Positions 1 through 5,981 of a DNA stretch of 7,785 nt are shown here, in pieces. Source of the stretch: Verrucomicrobiota bacterium. GTDB taxonomy: Bacteria > Verrucomicrobiota > Verrucomicrobiae > Chthoniobacterales > UBA10450. Where the stretch lies: assembly GCA_005887855.1 (NCBI GenBank), contig VBQB01000172.1, forward strand, positions 3,729 through 11,513, given 5' to 3'. The notes beneath the pieces were generated by a model. It worked only from the letters and a program-made list of their open reading frames with translations, did not search any database and was not told where the DNA came from. Each line of letters opens with the position of its first letter. The stretch's first letter is position 1. The translations under genes were made by a program, and so were the position numbers.

Positions 1-42
1 CGAATTTGATTATCGTTTTCATACTCTGCTCCAAAAGAAAGC

Positions 43-84
43 CTGGTTCGGCGCGACGCCGAAACCAGCACGCGAGACGCGTGC
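43..84 (-). terminator. Tandem hairpins after argG, probable terminator
   Basis: Two adjacent inverted repeats follow the argG stop codon. The first, at 68-84, is GCACGCG / CGCGTGC around a 3-nt loop. The second, at 43-68, pairs CTGGTTCGGCG with CGCCGAAACCAG, with one bulged A and a 3-nt loop. On the minus strand the second hairpin is followed by an interrupted T tract (CTTTCTTTT), as expected of a weak intrinsic terminator for the leftward operon. The T tract is impure, so this could also be a dispersed extragenic palindrome that happens to end transcription. Confidence 0.5.
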
Positions 85-85
85 G

Positions 86-1345
86 CTACCCAACGCCGCT
101 GTCTCGAATCGCTCGGAGTTTCAGCCTGAGCGCATTCAAGCGAATGAAGCCGGTGGCGTCGCTTTGATCGTATGTTGATGCATCGGTTCCCTCCATCGTT
201 GCGATCTGCGGGTCGTACAAACTCTTCGGGCTCTTGCGGCCAGCGACGATGATGTTGCCTTTGTAGAGTTTTAGCCTAACGACGCCGGTCACATCGCGCT
301 GTGTTTCTGTGACCAGAGCTTGAAGGGCCTCGCGTTCGGGCGAGAACCAAAAACCGTTGTAAACAAGCTCGCTATACTTCGGGATCAGGCTGTCGCGCAG
401 GTGCATGACTTCGCGGTCCATGGTCAGCGTTTCCATTTGCCGATGGGCAAAATGAAGAATGGCGCCTCCCGGCGTCTCGTAAACGCCCCGTCCTTTCATT
501 CCGACAAAACGATTCTCGACAATGTCAACGCGACCGATGCCGTGTTTTCCACCGAGCTTGTTGAGCGTCTGCATGACTTGAAGTGGCGTAAGCGCCCCCG
601 CTTGCGCGTCGGCATCCCGCAACCGAGACGGTCGCGCTACATTAATGCAATTGCCGTTTTCGAACGTAAGATCGAGATACTCTGGTTCGTTCGGGGCATC
701 TTCGGGCGCGACGCTTAGTTTATACATGTCGCGCATTTCGCGTGAGCTGGCGTCGAACCAAGGATCCTCCAGCACACCGCTCTCGTAACTGACGTGGAGA
801 AGATTGCGATCCCTAGAGTACGGCTTTTCCGCGCTCGCCTCTACCGGGATTTCGTTCGCCTTTGCGAACGCGATCATCTCGGCGCGACCGGAAAATTGTT
901 TGCGAAAGCGTTGTTCGCGCCAGGGCGCAATTATGCGCAGATCAGGCGCAAGAGCGGCCGCGGCAAGTTCAAAGCGAACTTGATCGTTCCCCTTCCCCGT
1001 CGCTCCGTGCGCGATCGCGTCTGCTTTTTCCACCCGCGCGATCTCCACCATTCGTTTGGTGATCAGCGGTCGCGCGATGCTGGTACCCAGAAAATATTGA
1101 CCTTCGTAGATCGCGCCGGCCTGAAACATTGGAAAAATGAAATTTCGGGCGAATTCTTCGCGCAGATCTTCGATGATGCACTTCGCTGCGCCGGTCTTGA
1201 ACGCCTTTGCTTCCAAGCCATCAAGTTCTTCCTCCTGGCCGATGTCCGCGCAAAAGGCAATCACTTCCGCCTGATAATTCTCTTTGAGCCAGCGGAGAAT
1301 GATCGATGTGTCGAGCCCGCCGGAATATGCGAGGACAATTTTCAC
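86..1345 (-). CDS. argG: Argininosuccinate synthase
   Basis: Cytoplasmic enzyme that condenses citrulline and aspartate, using ATP (released as AMP and PPi), to argininosuccinate, the penultimate step of arginine synthesis. The 419-aa protein is full length for the family. Residues 6-14 (AYSGGLDTS) form the N-type ATP pyrophosphatase P-loop. [12 protein letters not shown] (84-95), [13 protein letters not shown] (114-126) and [13 protein letters not shown] (178-190) are family signatures that contribute to the citrulline, aspartate and ATP sites. The start is GTG. An in-frame TGA at 1364-1366, only 18 nt upstream, rules out a longer start, and no clear Shine-Dalgarno site is present. It lies 48 nt after pfkA on the same strand and is probably co-transcribed. 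No other arginine-pathway gene is in the window, so the linkage to pfkA looks incidental. The stop codon is TAG. Identification is very secure. Confidence 0.97.
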   Translation of the reverse strand: MKIVLAYSGGLDTSIILRWLKENYQAEVIAFCADIGQEEELDGLEAKAFKTGAAKCIIEDLREEFARNFIFPMFQAGAIYEGQYFLGTSIARPLITKRMVEIARVEKADAIAHGATGKGNDQVRFELAAAALAPDLRIIAPWREQRFRKQFSGRAEMIAFAKANEIPVEASAEKPYSRDRNLLHVSYESGVLEDPWFDASSREMRDMYKLSVAPEDAPNEPEYLDLTFENGNCINVARPSRLRDADAQAGALTPLQVMQTLNKLGGKHGIGRVDIVENRFVGMKGRGVYETPGGAILHFAHRQMETLTMDREVMHLRDSLIPKYSELVYNGFWFSPEREALQALVTETQRDVTGVVRLKLYKGNIIVAGRKSPKSLYDPQIATMEGTDASTYDQSDATGFIRLNALRLKLRAIRDSGVG

Positions 1346-1356
1346 GAATGATAAAT

Positions 1357-1377
1357 GCGACGGTCATAGACCGCCGC
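1357..1377. repeat. REP-like palindrome between pfkA and argG
   Basis: GCGACGGTC (1357-1365) and GACCGCCGC (1369-1377) form a 9-bp stem with one mismatch around an ATA loop. The palindrome fills nearly half of the 48-nt pfkA/argG gap and ends 11 nt before the argG start. It is too close to the start and lacks a T tract, so it is not a convincing terminator. It looks like a dispersed extragenic palindrome. It might affect argG translation or mRNA stability, but the sequence does not show this. Confidence 0.5.
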
Positions 1378-1393
1378 TATAGAAGATCGACAA

Positions 1394-2470
1394 TCAATCG
1401 CCGAAGGAGATTTCGACGTCACGAGCGGTTTGCACCATCTCGCCATTAGGTGGAACCAAGCGCAGACGATTGACGGCGTCGGCAATGGGCACATGGCGTA
1501 CTTGATAATTTTGATAGCTGACCATCGATCCAAAGTGTCCTTCGTTGGCTAGTTGCACTGCTTTCACTCCGAAGCGCGTGCCGAGAATCCGGTCGAGCGT
1601 AGTGGGCGCACCGCCGCGCTGTAGATGCCCAAGGACACAGGAGCGCGTCTCTTTGCCGGTACGGTGGGCGATTTCACGCGCAACGATTTCGCCCATGCCG
1701 CCGAGCTTAAATTCGCCATCCTTCGTCTCGCGCATGACTTGCTGGCCGTCTTTTGATTTCGCGCCTTCTGCCACAACAACCAGCGAGCCGAGATAGCCGG
1801 CGGCATCGCGCGCCTTAATTGCAGTCGCAATCCTGTCGTAATCAAACGGGATCTCCGGAATCAAAATGATATCCGCGCCACCGGCAATTCCACCATGCAA
1901 TGCGATCCAGCCGGCATGGCGTCCCATCACTTCCACGACCATGACGCGTTTGTGGCTCGTGGCACTGGTGTGTAATCGGTCGAGCGCATCCATTACCATC
2001 GCGACTGCGGAATCAAAGCCGAAAGTCATCGCCGTGGCTTCGAGATCATTGTCGATCGTTTTAGGGACGCCGATGCAATTGATGCCCGCCTCTTGCAGTT
2101 GCTGCGCGGTGACCATCGAACCGTCTCCCCCTATAACGATCAAAGTTTTCACGCGCAGCTCATTCAAAACTCGCCGAGCATTCTCGATTACTTCTGCCGG
2201 GACGATGGTGCGCTCTCCCGCGCCGACTTTGGCGACGAAATGGCCGCGGTTGGTGGTACCGATAATCGTACCTCCCAGAGCCATGATCCCATTAATGCTT
2301 TTGCGATCGAGAATGACGTGATCGCCGGGCGGAAGAAGTCCTTCGAATCCATCACGAAAACCGACCACTTCCCAGCCGAGTTTCTCCGCCGCAAGCACAA
2401 CTCCGCGCAGAACAGCATTCAGTCCCGGGCAATCGCCACCACTGGTCAGAACGCCAATTCGTGGCTTCAT
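1394..2470 (-). CDS. pfkA: 6-phosphofructokinase (Gly/Lys-type)
   Basis: Cytoplasmic glycolytic enzyme that phosphorylates fructose 6-phosphate to fructose 1,6-bisphosphate. The protein is 358 aa from ATG 2470. An in-frame extension upstream would overlap the preceding gene and precede the conserved N-terminus KPRIGVLTSGGDCPGLN, so it is not used. GGDGS (114-118) carries the Mg-binding Asp and, at its fourth position, the Gly typical of ATP users. PKTIDND (136-142) carries the catalytic Asp140 but also Lys137, the residue typical of PPi-dependent enzymes, where E. coli PfkA has Gly. MGRHAGW (182-188) and GHLQRGG (281-287) bind fructose 6-phosphate. The mixed Gly/Lys signature occurs in group III bacterial enzymes and plant ATP-PFKs, so ATP is the likelier phosphoryl donor, but this cannot be settled by reading. 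It starts 16 nt after the carboxypeptidase stop, which implies co-transcription. Confidence 0.95.
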   Translation of the reverse strand: MKPRIGVLTSGGDCPGLNAVLRGVVLAAEKLGWEVVGFRDGFEGLLPPGDHVILDRKSINGIMALGGTIIGTTNRGHFVAKVGAGERTIVPAEVIENARRVLNELRVKTLIVIGGDGSMVTAQQLQEAGINCIGVPKTIDNDLEATAMTFGFDSAVAMVMDALDRLHTSATSHKRVMVVEVMGRHAGWIALHGGIAGGADIILIPEIPFDYDRIATAIKARDAAGYLGSLVVVAEGAKSKDGQQVMRETKDGEFKLGGMGEIVAREIAHRTGKETRSCVLGHLQRGGAPTTLDRILGTRFGVKAVQLANEGHFGSMVSYQNYQVRHVPIADAVNRLRLVPPNGEMVQTARDVEISFGD

Positions 2471-2486
2471 TTTCGTAATCGCTCGA

Positions 2487-3467
2487 TCAGAGCATATTTT
2501 TTGAATCGGCGAGGCGACCGCCAGCGGCCCATTGGTCGTAGAGCTGCCACCCGCGTTGCACAAGCCCCGCGCCCTCGCCGAATCGATTCGTGCTGCCAAG
2601 GAGCACCACGATCAAATGGCGCGGATACACCGTTATCGCCTTGCCTTGGGTCACGATCTCTGGCTCGCGATTGGCGGTTAGAATCAAACAATCGCCTGCT
2701 CGCGCTGTGCGGCCGGTCTTGACTCCGTCGACGCCCATTTTGCCAAGAAGCTCGTTCGTGTTGCGAAGTATATAATTTAATTGATGTCCACCGCGATCGA
2801 ATGAAATTTGACGCTGCTTTTGCGACACATAAAAACGGAAACTTGCTTTGTTCATAGCGTAGCGGGTCAGACGCGCCATATCCTCCGCGGTTGAAAACGG
2901 CATCGGCCGGACTTTATCGTCGACGCCATGTGGATTGACAAACCGGGTGCGCTCCATCTTCAACTGTTTGGCCAGCGCGTTCATCTGGGTAACGAACGCG
3001 TCGACCGACGTCATTTGCGATCCCAATTGCGAGCCGACGTGCTGTGCCAACGTGAACGCGGCAATGTTGTCCGACTGAACGAGCGCGGCATAGAGAAGAT
3101 CGCGCAACGCGATCCTGTCGCCAGGCTGAAATCCGATATTATTCTCAAGGCTTCCGACGAAAGCCTCCGGCGGAATCGTCGCAACCTGATTGAGGTTCCC
3201 GCCTTTGCGCTCTGCCCAATCAAGCACCACGCTCGCGGTCGCGATTTTTGTTAGACTTCCGACTTGGCGTTTCTTTCTCGGCTCCTCGCTTTGTAAAATG
3301 TAGCCGGTCTGCGAATCGACAATGATGAATGCTTGGGCGCCAGCGGCCGAACGGAGAGTGACCGCAGTCGCAATAAATGCCAAAAAGGCGATGAGATATC
3401 GGTGTGAAAATGTCACGGTTAGGCTCGAACCGCAGCACCTTAATCGGCGTGTTCTGATTGGCAACAT
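2487..3467 (-). CDS. Secreted D-alanyl-D-alanine carboxypeptidase (peptidase S11)
   Basis: Low-molecular-weight penicillin-binding protein that trims the terminal D-Ala of peptidoglycan pentapeptides in the periplasm. All three active-site motifs are present: SLTK (71-74, nucleophile Ser71), SDN (132-134) and KTG (250-252). A hydrophobic stretch (about 25-38) followed by AAGAQA gives a signal peptide, probably cleaved near residue 46. At 326 aa it lacks the C-terminal beta domain and amphipathic membrane anchor of E. coli PBP5 (about 400 aa), so it is probably soluble or loosely bound. ATG 3467 gives an unusually long, Arg-rich n-region. GTG 3416 would give 309 aa with a textbook 29-residue signal peptide and is a serious alternative. 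No strong Shine-Dalgarno site favours either. It lies 77 nt after the DUF2062 gene and 16 nt before pfkA. Confidence 0.9.
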   Translation of the reverse strand: MLPIRTRRLRCCGSSLTVTFSHRYLIAFLAFIATAVTLRSAAGAQAFIIVDSQTGYILQSEEPRKKRQVGSLTKIATASVVLDWAERKGGNLNQVATIPPEAFVGSLENNIGFQPGDRIALRDLLYAALVQSDNIAAFTLAQHVGSQLGSQMTSVDAFVTQMNALAKQLKMERTRFVNPHGVDDKVRPMPFSTAEDMARLTRYAMNKASFRFYVSQKQRQISFDRGGHQLNYILRNTNELLGKMGVDGVKTGRTARAGDCLILTANREPEIVTQGKAITVYPRHLIVVLLGSTNRFGEGAGLVQRGWQLYDQWAAGGRLADSKNML

Positions 3468-3544
3468 CAATCAACCGCAAACTGGATTGCACGCAGGATC
3501 TTGCGAGACGTGTAAAGCAACTTCAGGCGATAAAACTCGCTGCC

Positions 3545-4069
3545 TCAGCTGGTTTTCTGAGGCGCCCGCGCGCGGCTCACCAGCAAGCGCATCAAAAAAT
3601 AGACAATTAAAGCGGACGGCACCGCCAGGAAAAGCGAACCGACCAATGCTGGCCAGACGATTCGCGAAAAGAGGTGCCAGCTTAGATAATCGTGCAAGCC
3701 GAAATGCCCAAAGCGCACGCGATCCGGCGCGGAATGATGCAAAGTCCACCAACCAAGTTTGTATTCCGCTAAATAGATCGCCGGCATGGCGAAGATCAGT
3801 ACGTCATGCAACGTCACGGCGATTGCCGCCGCGATTTTATTACATCGACATATCCATGCGACGACGATGGAAAGCAGCGTTTTTAAGCTCCAGAGCGGAG
3901 TGAAACCGAAAAAGATTCCGATGGCAGAGCCGAGTGCAATCGAATGCGGGCTGTCGGCGATTGTCATCAGCGTCATGTGGTGCGCAATCAGCCAGCGCTT
4001 CAGCCGCGCCAGCGGCTGTGGCAAACGTGACTCGTAAACTGGCGTTGCCGCCGGCTGTGATTCCTGCAC
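3545..4069 (-). CDS. DUF2062 membrane protein
   Basis: A 174-aa inner-membrane protein of the DUF2062 family, whose function is not known. The family pattern is visible: a basic N-terminal helix (LARLKRWLIAHH), then DSPHSIALGSAIGIFFGFTP (39-58) leading into a membrane hairpin (about 43-100) that contains CRCNKIAAAIAV. A second pair of hydrophobic segments lies at about 136-165, and the tail is basic. The GTG start at 4069 is chosen because it keeps the conserved basic helix. The internal ATG at residue 32 would cut that helix away. It starts 14 nt after the DUF72 stop codon, so the two are probably co-transcribed. Some DUF2062 domains are fused to glycosyltransferases or found with envelope genes, but nothing here fixes a role. 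Confidence 0.8.
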   Translation of the reverse strand: MQESQPAATPVYESRLPQPLARLKRWLIAHHMTLMTIADSPHSIALGSAIGIFFGFTPLWSLKTLLSIVVAWICRCNKIAAAIAVTLHDVLIFAMPAIYLAEYKLGWWTLHHSAPDRVRFGHFGLHDYLSWHLFSRIVWPALVGSLFLAVPSALIVYFLMRLLVSRARAPQKTS

Positions 4070-4083
4070 GGCCGAAGCGTAAA

Positions 4084-5010
4084 CTAAAACAGCTCAAGTG
4101 TCTGGGGCGGAGCTGAGAACAATTGGCCGAGTGCCACGCGCAAACGAGCGGCCGCTCGCGGGGCGTAATCGAGATTGTTGTTATTGAAAATCACGTGTAG
4201 CTCGCGCGTCTTCCGGACCAGCTTCTTGCTTCGCTCCGCAACTTCCGCAATCTCCGTATCGCTGTAATCATAATCAAAGCGCGCCGCCACAGTTTTTCCG
4301 GAGAGATAGCCACGTGCGTTTCGTCCGTGAAGCCGGAGATAAGCAGTGCTTGGATTGGTGATTTCATCAAGATCAGAAGGCATGATGGTGAAATGTTCGG
4401 CCATTGGCCCGTCGACGTTGACAAAGATCGCATTGTGCTCCTTCAAGAAATCGATTGTCGGTTTTAACTGTTCACCGATCGCCCAGTTGCGATTTCGAAA
4501 TTCAATCGCCAGTCGATAATCGCCCAACATATCGATTAAATGCTCAAGCTCGCTCAGCTGATGCTTTCGTGGAGAAAATGCCGGCGAAAGCTGCAGAAGA
4601 AGCACGCCAAGTTTCCCGTCGGCACGCAAAATCGACATCGAGCGCAAAAAGACGCTGAGCATCGCTTCTTCCAGAGCCGGCGTGAGCTTTACTTTACCTT
4701 TTCCGTCGGTCCCCGCGCGCTGCTGCAAATCCGGCGGCAACAATTTCGCCGCTGTCGAATGAAACGAAAAGAGCTGGTGCAGTTTCACATCGAAGGTAAA
4801 CCGATCCGGCGTGGCGGCACACCAACGCTCAACCATTCGCAGATCAGGCACCGAATAAAACGTCGAATTCACCTCCACCATGTCAAAGTGTTGCGCGTAC
4901 CAACCGAGCCGCTCATCCGCGCGCATCCCTTTCGGATACCAATGTTGAACGAAACCCGGATCGGACCAGCTCGCAGTTCCGACGAGAATTTTGCCGCTTT
5001 TCGATTGCAC
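4084..5010 (-). CDS. DUF72 (YecE-like) protein
   Basis: Member of the DUF72/COG1801 family, a TIM-barrel-like fold of unknown biochemical function. From GTG 5010 it has 308 aa, normal for the family. Visible signatures are ILVGTASWSDPGF (8-20), VEVNSTFYSVP (46-55), LLLQLSPAFSP (137-147), AIEFRNRNW (168-176), YLRLHGR (224-230), the FDYDYSDTEI stretch (245-254) and HVIFNNNN (272-279). The start is uncertain. The frame stays open upstream to GTG 5121, but that leader (WRGRPRRQF and onward) is unlike the family. GTG 5028 is a further option, and no Shine-Dalgarno site separates them. The upstream end lies close to the displaced tRNA-fMet fragment, so the insertion there may have changed the original promoter or 5' leader. 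Confidence 0.88.
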   Translation of the reverse strand: MQSKSGKILVGTASWSDPGFVQHWYPKGMRADERLGWYAQHFDMVEVNSTFYSVPDLRMVERWCAATPDRFTFDVKLHQLFSFHSTAAKLLPPDLQQRAGTDGKGKVKLTPALEEAMLSVFLRSMSILRADGKLGVLLLQLSPAFSPRKHQLSELEHLIDMLGDYRLAIEFRNRNWAIGEQLKPTIDFLKEHNAIFVNVDGPMAEHFTIMPSDLDEITNPSTAYLRLHGRNARGYLSGKTVAARFDYDYSDTEIAEVAERSKKLVRKTRELHVIFNNNNLDYAPRAAARLRVALGQLFSAPPQTLELF

Positions 5011-5144
5011 CGAGCTTTTCTGAGGCACGCGAAACAGGAACCGCGAGTCGTGGAGAAAGCAAACAACTCTCCACTGGATGCAGGAGCGGAAGAATTGCCT
5101 GCGAGGGCGGCCCCGCCACACGCGGCGCTAAAGAACCACCGGAG

Positions 5145-5177
5145 AATTGGTTGCGGGGGCGGGATTTGAACCCGCGG
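5145..5177 (-). repeat. Displaced copy of tRNA-fMet 3' end (att-like)
   Basis: A 33-nt stretch identical at every position to 5470-5502, the CCA end, 3' acceptor strand and T arm of the nearby tRNA-fMet gene, plus 3 nt beyond CCA. The anticodon and D arms are absent here; the sequence instead continues into a palindrome at 5178-5193. It is in the same orientation as the tRNA. The geometry is that of a tRNA 3' end displaced by site-specific insertion, with the GIY-YIG gene between the two copies. A degenerate duplicate of the tRNA gene is the main alternative. Confidence 0.8.
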
Positions 5178-5193
5178 TCCCGCAGTTGCGGGA
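5178..5193. repeat. 16-nt palindrome next to displaced tRNA end
   Basis: TCCCGCA (5178-5184) and TGCGGGA (5187-5193) pair perfectly around a 2-nt centre. The palindrome fills the whole space between the GIY-YIG stop codon (5194-5196) and the T-stem edge of the displaced tRNA-fMet fragment. It could be a transcription terminator stem, a recombinase or nuclease recognition site, or a folded DNA end. No T tract follows on the minus strand, which weakens the terminator reading. Confidence 0.6.
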
Positions 5194-5457
5194 TTATGTG
5201 CCTATTCGTCCTATACCGGTCAACTGGTAAAATCCCGCGCCTCCTTTTTGCCTCTTAATAAGAAGTTCCAGTTTCCGAGCCTCCGAGAGATTCAGCGATT
5301 CGCTCTGCCAAACTAATTTCCAAGGCCCTTTACCTTTGGTCCATCTGGAGAAGCCGGAATTATGCTGCTCGATTCTACGTGCAACATCGTCGGATAGCCC
5401 AACGTAAAACTTTCCTTCGCGATTTTGGAGGACGTAGACGCGATAAGTTGCCGGCAT
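5194..5457 (-). CDS. Small GIY-YIG nuclease-domain protein
   Basis: Single-domain GIY-YIG protein of 87 aa, resembling the UvrC N-terminal nuclease and the YhbQ/UPF0213-type small proteins. The catalytic framework looks intact: Tyr8 in YRVYVLQN, Tyr18 in FYVG, Arg27/Arg28, His32-Asn33 in the EQHNSG segment, and Glu64 in SEARKLELLIKRQKGG. There is no DNA-binding domain such as homing endonucleases carry. The ATG lies 15 nt after the CCA of tRNA-fMet with no Shine-Dalgarno site, so the message is probably made with the tRNA precursor and freed by tRNA 3' processing. The stop codon abuts a palindrome and a copy of the tRNA 3' end. Related small GIY-YIG genes often lie near tRNAs in environmental bacteria. 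Cellular function is unknown; a role in the mobility of this unit is inference. Confidence 0.85.
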   Translation of the reverse strand: MPATYRVYVLQNREGKFYVGLSDDVARRIEQHNSGFSRWTKGKGPWKLVWQSESLNLSEARKLELLIKRQKGGAGFYQLTGIGRIGT

Positions 5458-5469
5458 GCGGCACGAAGA

Positions 5470-5502
5470 AATTGGTTGCGGGGGCGGGATTTGAACCCGC
5501 GG
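5470..5502 (-). repeat. 33-bp direct repeat copy inside tRNA-fMet
   Basis: The partner of 5145-5177, identical over all 33 positions. It includes the encoded CCA and T arm of the functional tRNA-fMet gene plus 3 nt of downstream flank. The two copies are 325 bp apart start to start and bracket the GIY-YIG gene and its palindrome. Confidence 0.85.
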
Positions 5503-5549
5503 CCTTCAGGTTATGAGCCTGACGAGCTACCAGGCTGCTCCACCCCGCG
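5473..5549 (-). tRNA. Initiator tRNA-fMet (CAU)
   Basis: A 77-nt cloverleaf with CAU anticodon and encoded CCA. Initiator features are present: the unpaired C1:A72 end of the acceptor stem (CGCGGGG against CCCCGCA) and the purine-pyrimidine A11:U24 pair in the D stem (GAGC with GCTC). The T loop TTCAAAT and the D loop AGCCTGGTA match bacterial initiators. The anticodon stem is TCAGG/CCTGA, so the usual three G:C pairs at 29-31:39-41 read A-U, G-C, G-C. The gene is followed 15 nt downstream by a GIY-YIG ORF, and its 3' end is duplicated at 5145-5177. Confidence 0.95.
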
Positions 5550-5555
5550 TCTTTA

Positions 5556-5583
5556 CTTATGTCGACGAAGACGGCGAAAGCAA
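5556..5583 (-). promoter_or_regulatory. Candidate promoter of tRNA-fMet
   Basis: On the minus strand, TTGCTT (5583-5578) and CATAAG (5561-5556) resemble -35 and -10 boxes with a 16-nt spacer. The -10 box ends 6 nt before the tRNA 5' end, so the precursor leader would be very short. The match is partial (4 of 6 at -10) and untested. Confidence 0.3.
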
Positions 5584-5591
5584 ATTGAAAA

Positions 5592-5828
5592 GTGATTGTC
5601 GGCGAGGATGATCTTAGAAATCCAAAGATTGGCTCCAGCGGTAGGAATTCGCGAACCTACGGAACCGCCTCTGATCGAGAGGCGGTTACGCATGATGACG
5701 CACATCCTGACGCACTCGATTTAAGCCGGTTGGTTGCGGCGTGGCCACTGCTTCCGGCGACGCTGCGATCAGCGGTGCTGGAAATTGTACGATCGTTTGT
5801 CGCAGAGATGGAAGGGAGCCGACCATGA
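5592..5828 (+). CDS. Small ORF, possible integrase-tail remnant
   Basis: A 78-codon ORF from GTG 5592 to TGA 5828. Its first part (residues about 13-25) is only the antisense reading of a displaced tRNA-Asn 3' end, so a real product more likely lies in the second half. From residue 38 the sequence DALDLSRLVAAWPLLPA, followed by a helix ending SFVAEMEGSRP, looks like genuine coding sequence. The Trp-x-x-LP motif with flanking helices recalls short C-terminal tails or trailing ORFs of tyrosine recombinases in Verrucomicrobia and Planctomycetes; this is from memory and uncertain. ATG 5825 overlaps the stop as ATGA and opens a 22-aa ORF to 5893 (MTPAELLQQILRGS...), which suggests translational coupling or the broken start of another gene. 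No recombinase catalytic domain is present. Confidence 0.35.
   Translation: MIVGEDDLRNPKIGSSGRNSRTYGTASDREAVTHDDAHPDALDLSRLVAAWPLLPATLRSAVLEIVRSFVAEMEGSRP
5628..5662 (-). repeat. Displaced, altered copy of tRNA-Asn 3' end (att-like)
   Basis: The first 19 nt (5628-5646, attggctccagcggtagga) match 6924-6942 exactly: the CCA, discriminator, 3' acceptor strand and part of the T arm of the tRNA-Asn gene. Both T-stem strands (GTAGG, CCTAC) are kept, but the loop is 10 nt, TTCGCGAATT, instead of the 7-nt TTCGAAT. The anticodon and D arms are missing, and a hairpin at 5663-5687 follows directly. It cannot be a functional tRNA. Confidence 0.7.
5663..5687. repeat. 10-bp perfect hairpin next to displaced tRNA-Asn end
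   Basis: AACCGCCTCT (5663-5672) and AGAGGCGGTT (5678-5687) form a perfect 10-bp stem with loop GATCG. It begins directly at the T-stem edge of the displaced tRNA-Asn fragment. The palindrome at 5178-5193 holds the same position next to the displaced tRNA-fMet fragment. Confidence 0.65.
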
Positions 5829-5981
5829 CGCCAGCGGAGCTGTTGCAGCAAATTCTTCGCGGATCTACACCACCTTGCGTAGTGCGAAAATAATAGGCTT
5901 ACTAAAAATTGCCCGGGTGATCAAACTCGACCAAAGGTAGGCCTCTCAAACCTAAAATCGCTTTGGGCTATTGCTATCGCT

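Noticed and set aside
320..1351. Long plus-strand ORFs opposite argG
   Set aside because: They are antisense shadows of a clearly conserved argG frame, lack recognisable domains, and overlap it completely.
2471..2599. 43-residue N-terminal extension of phosphofructokinase
   Set aside because: It overlaps the carboxypeptidase 3' end, and the conserved family N-terminus begins at ATG 2470.
1866..2722. Plus-strand ORFs opposite pfkA and the carboxypeptidase gene
   Set aside because: Antisense shadows with low-complexity composition. The minus-strand frames carry full catalytic motifs.
5011..5121. Extended start of the DUF72 protein at GTG 5121
   Set aside because: The leader is Arg/Cys-rich and unlike family members. 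The domain begins a few residues after GTG 5010.
3322..5169. Plus-strand ORFs opposite the DUF2062 and DUF72 genes, including a 193-aa and a 209-aa frame
   Set aside because: They lie antisense to conserved family members, show no family motifs, and are rich in Arg, Ala and Ser as expected for shadow frames of GC-rich genes.
5145..5240. A complete class II tRNA upstream of the displaced fMet fragment
   Set aside because: A TACC/GGTA stem and a hairpin can be drawn, but no acceptor 5' strand pairs properly, there is no anticodon arm, and the region codes for the end of the GIY-YIG protein.
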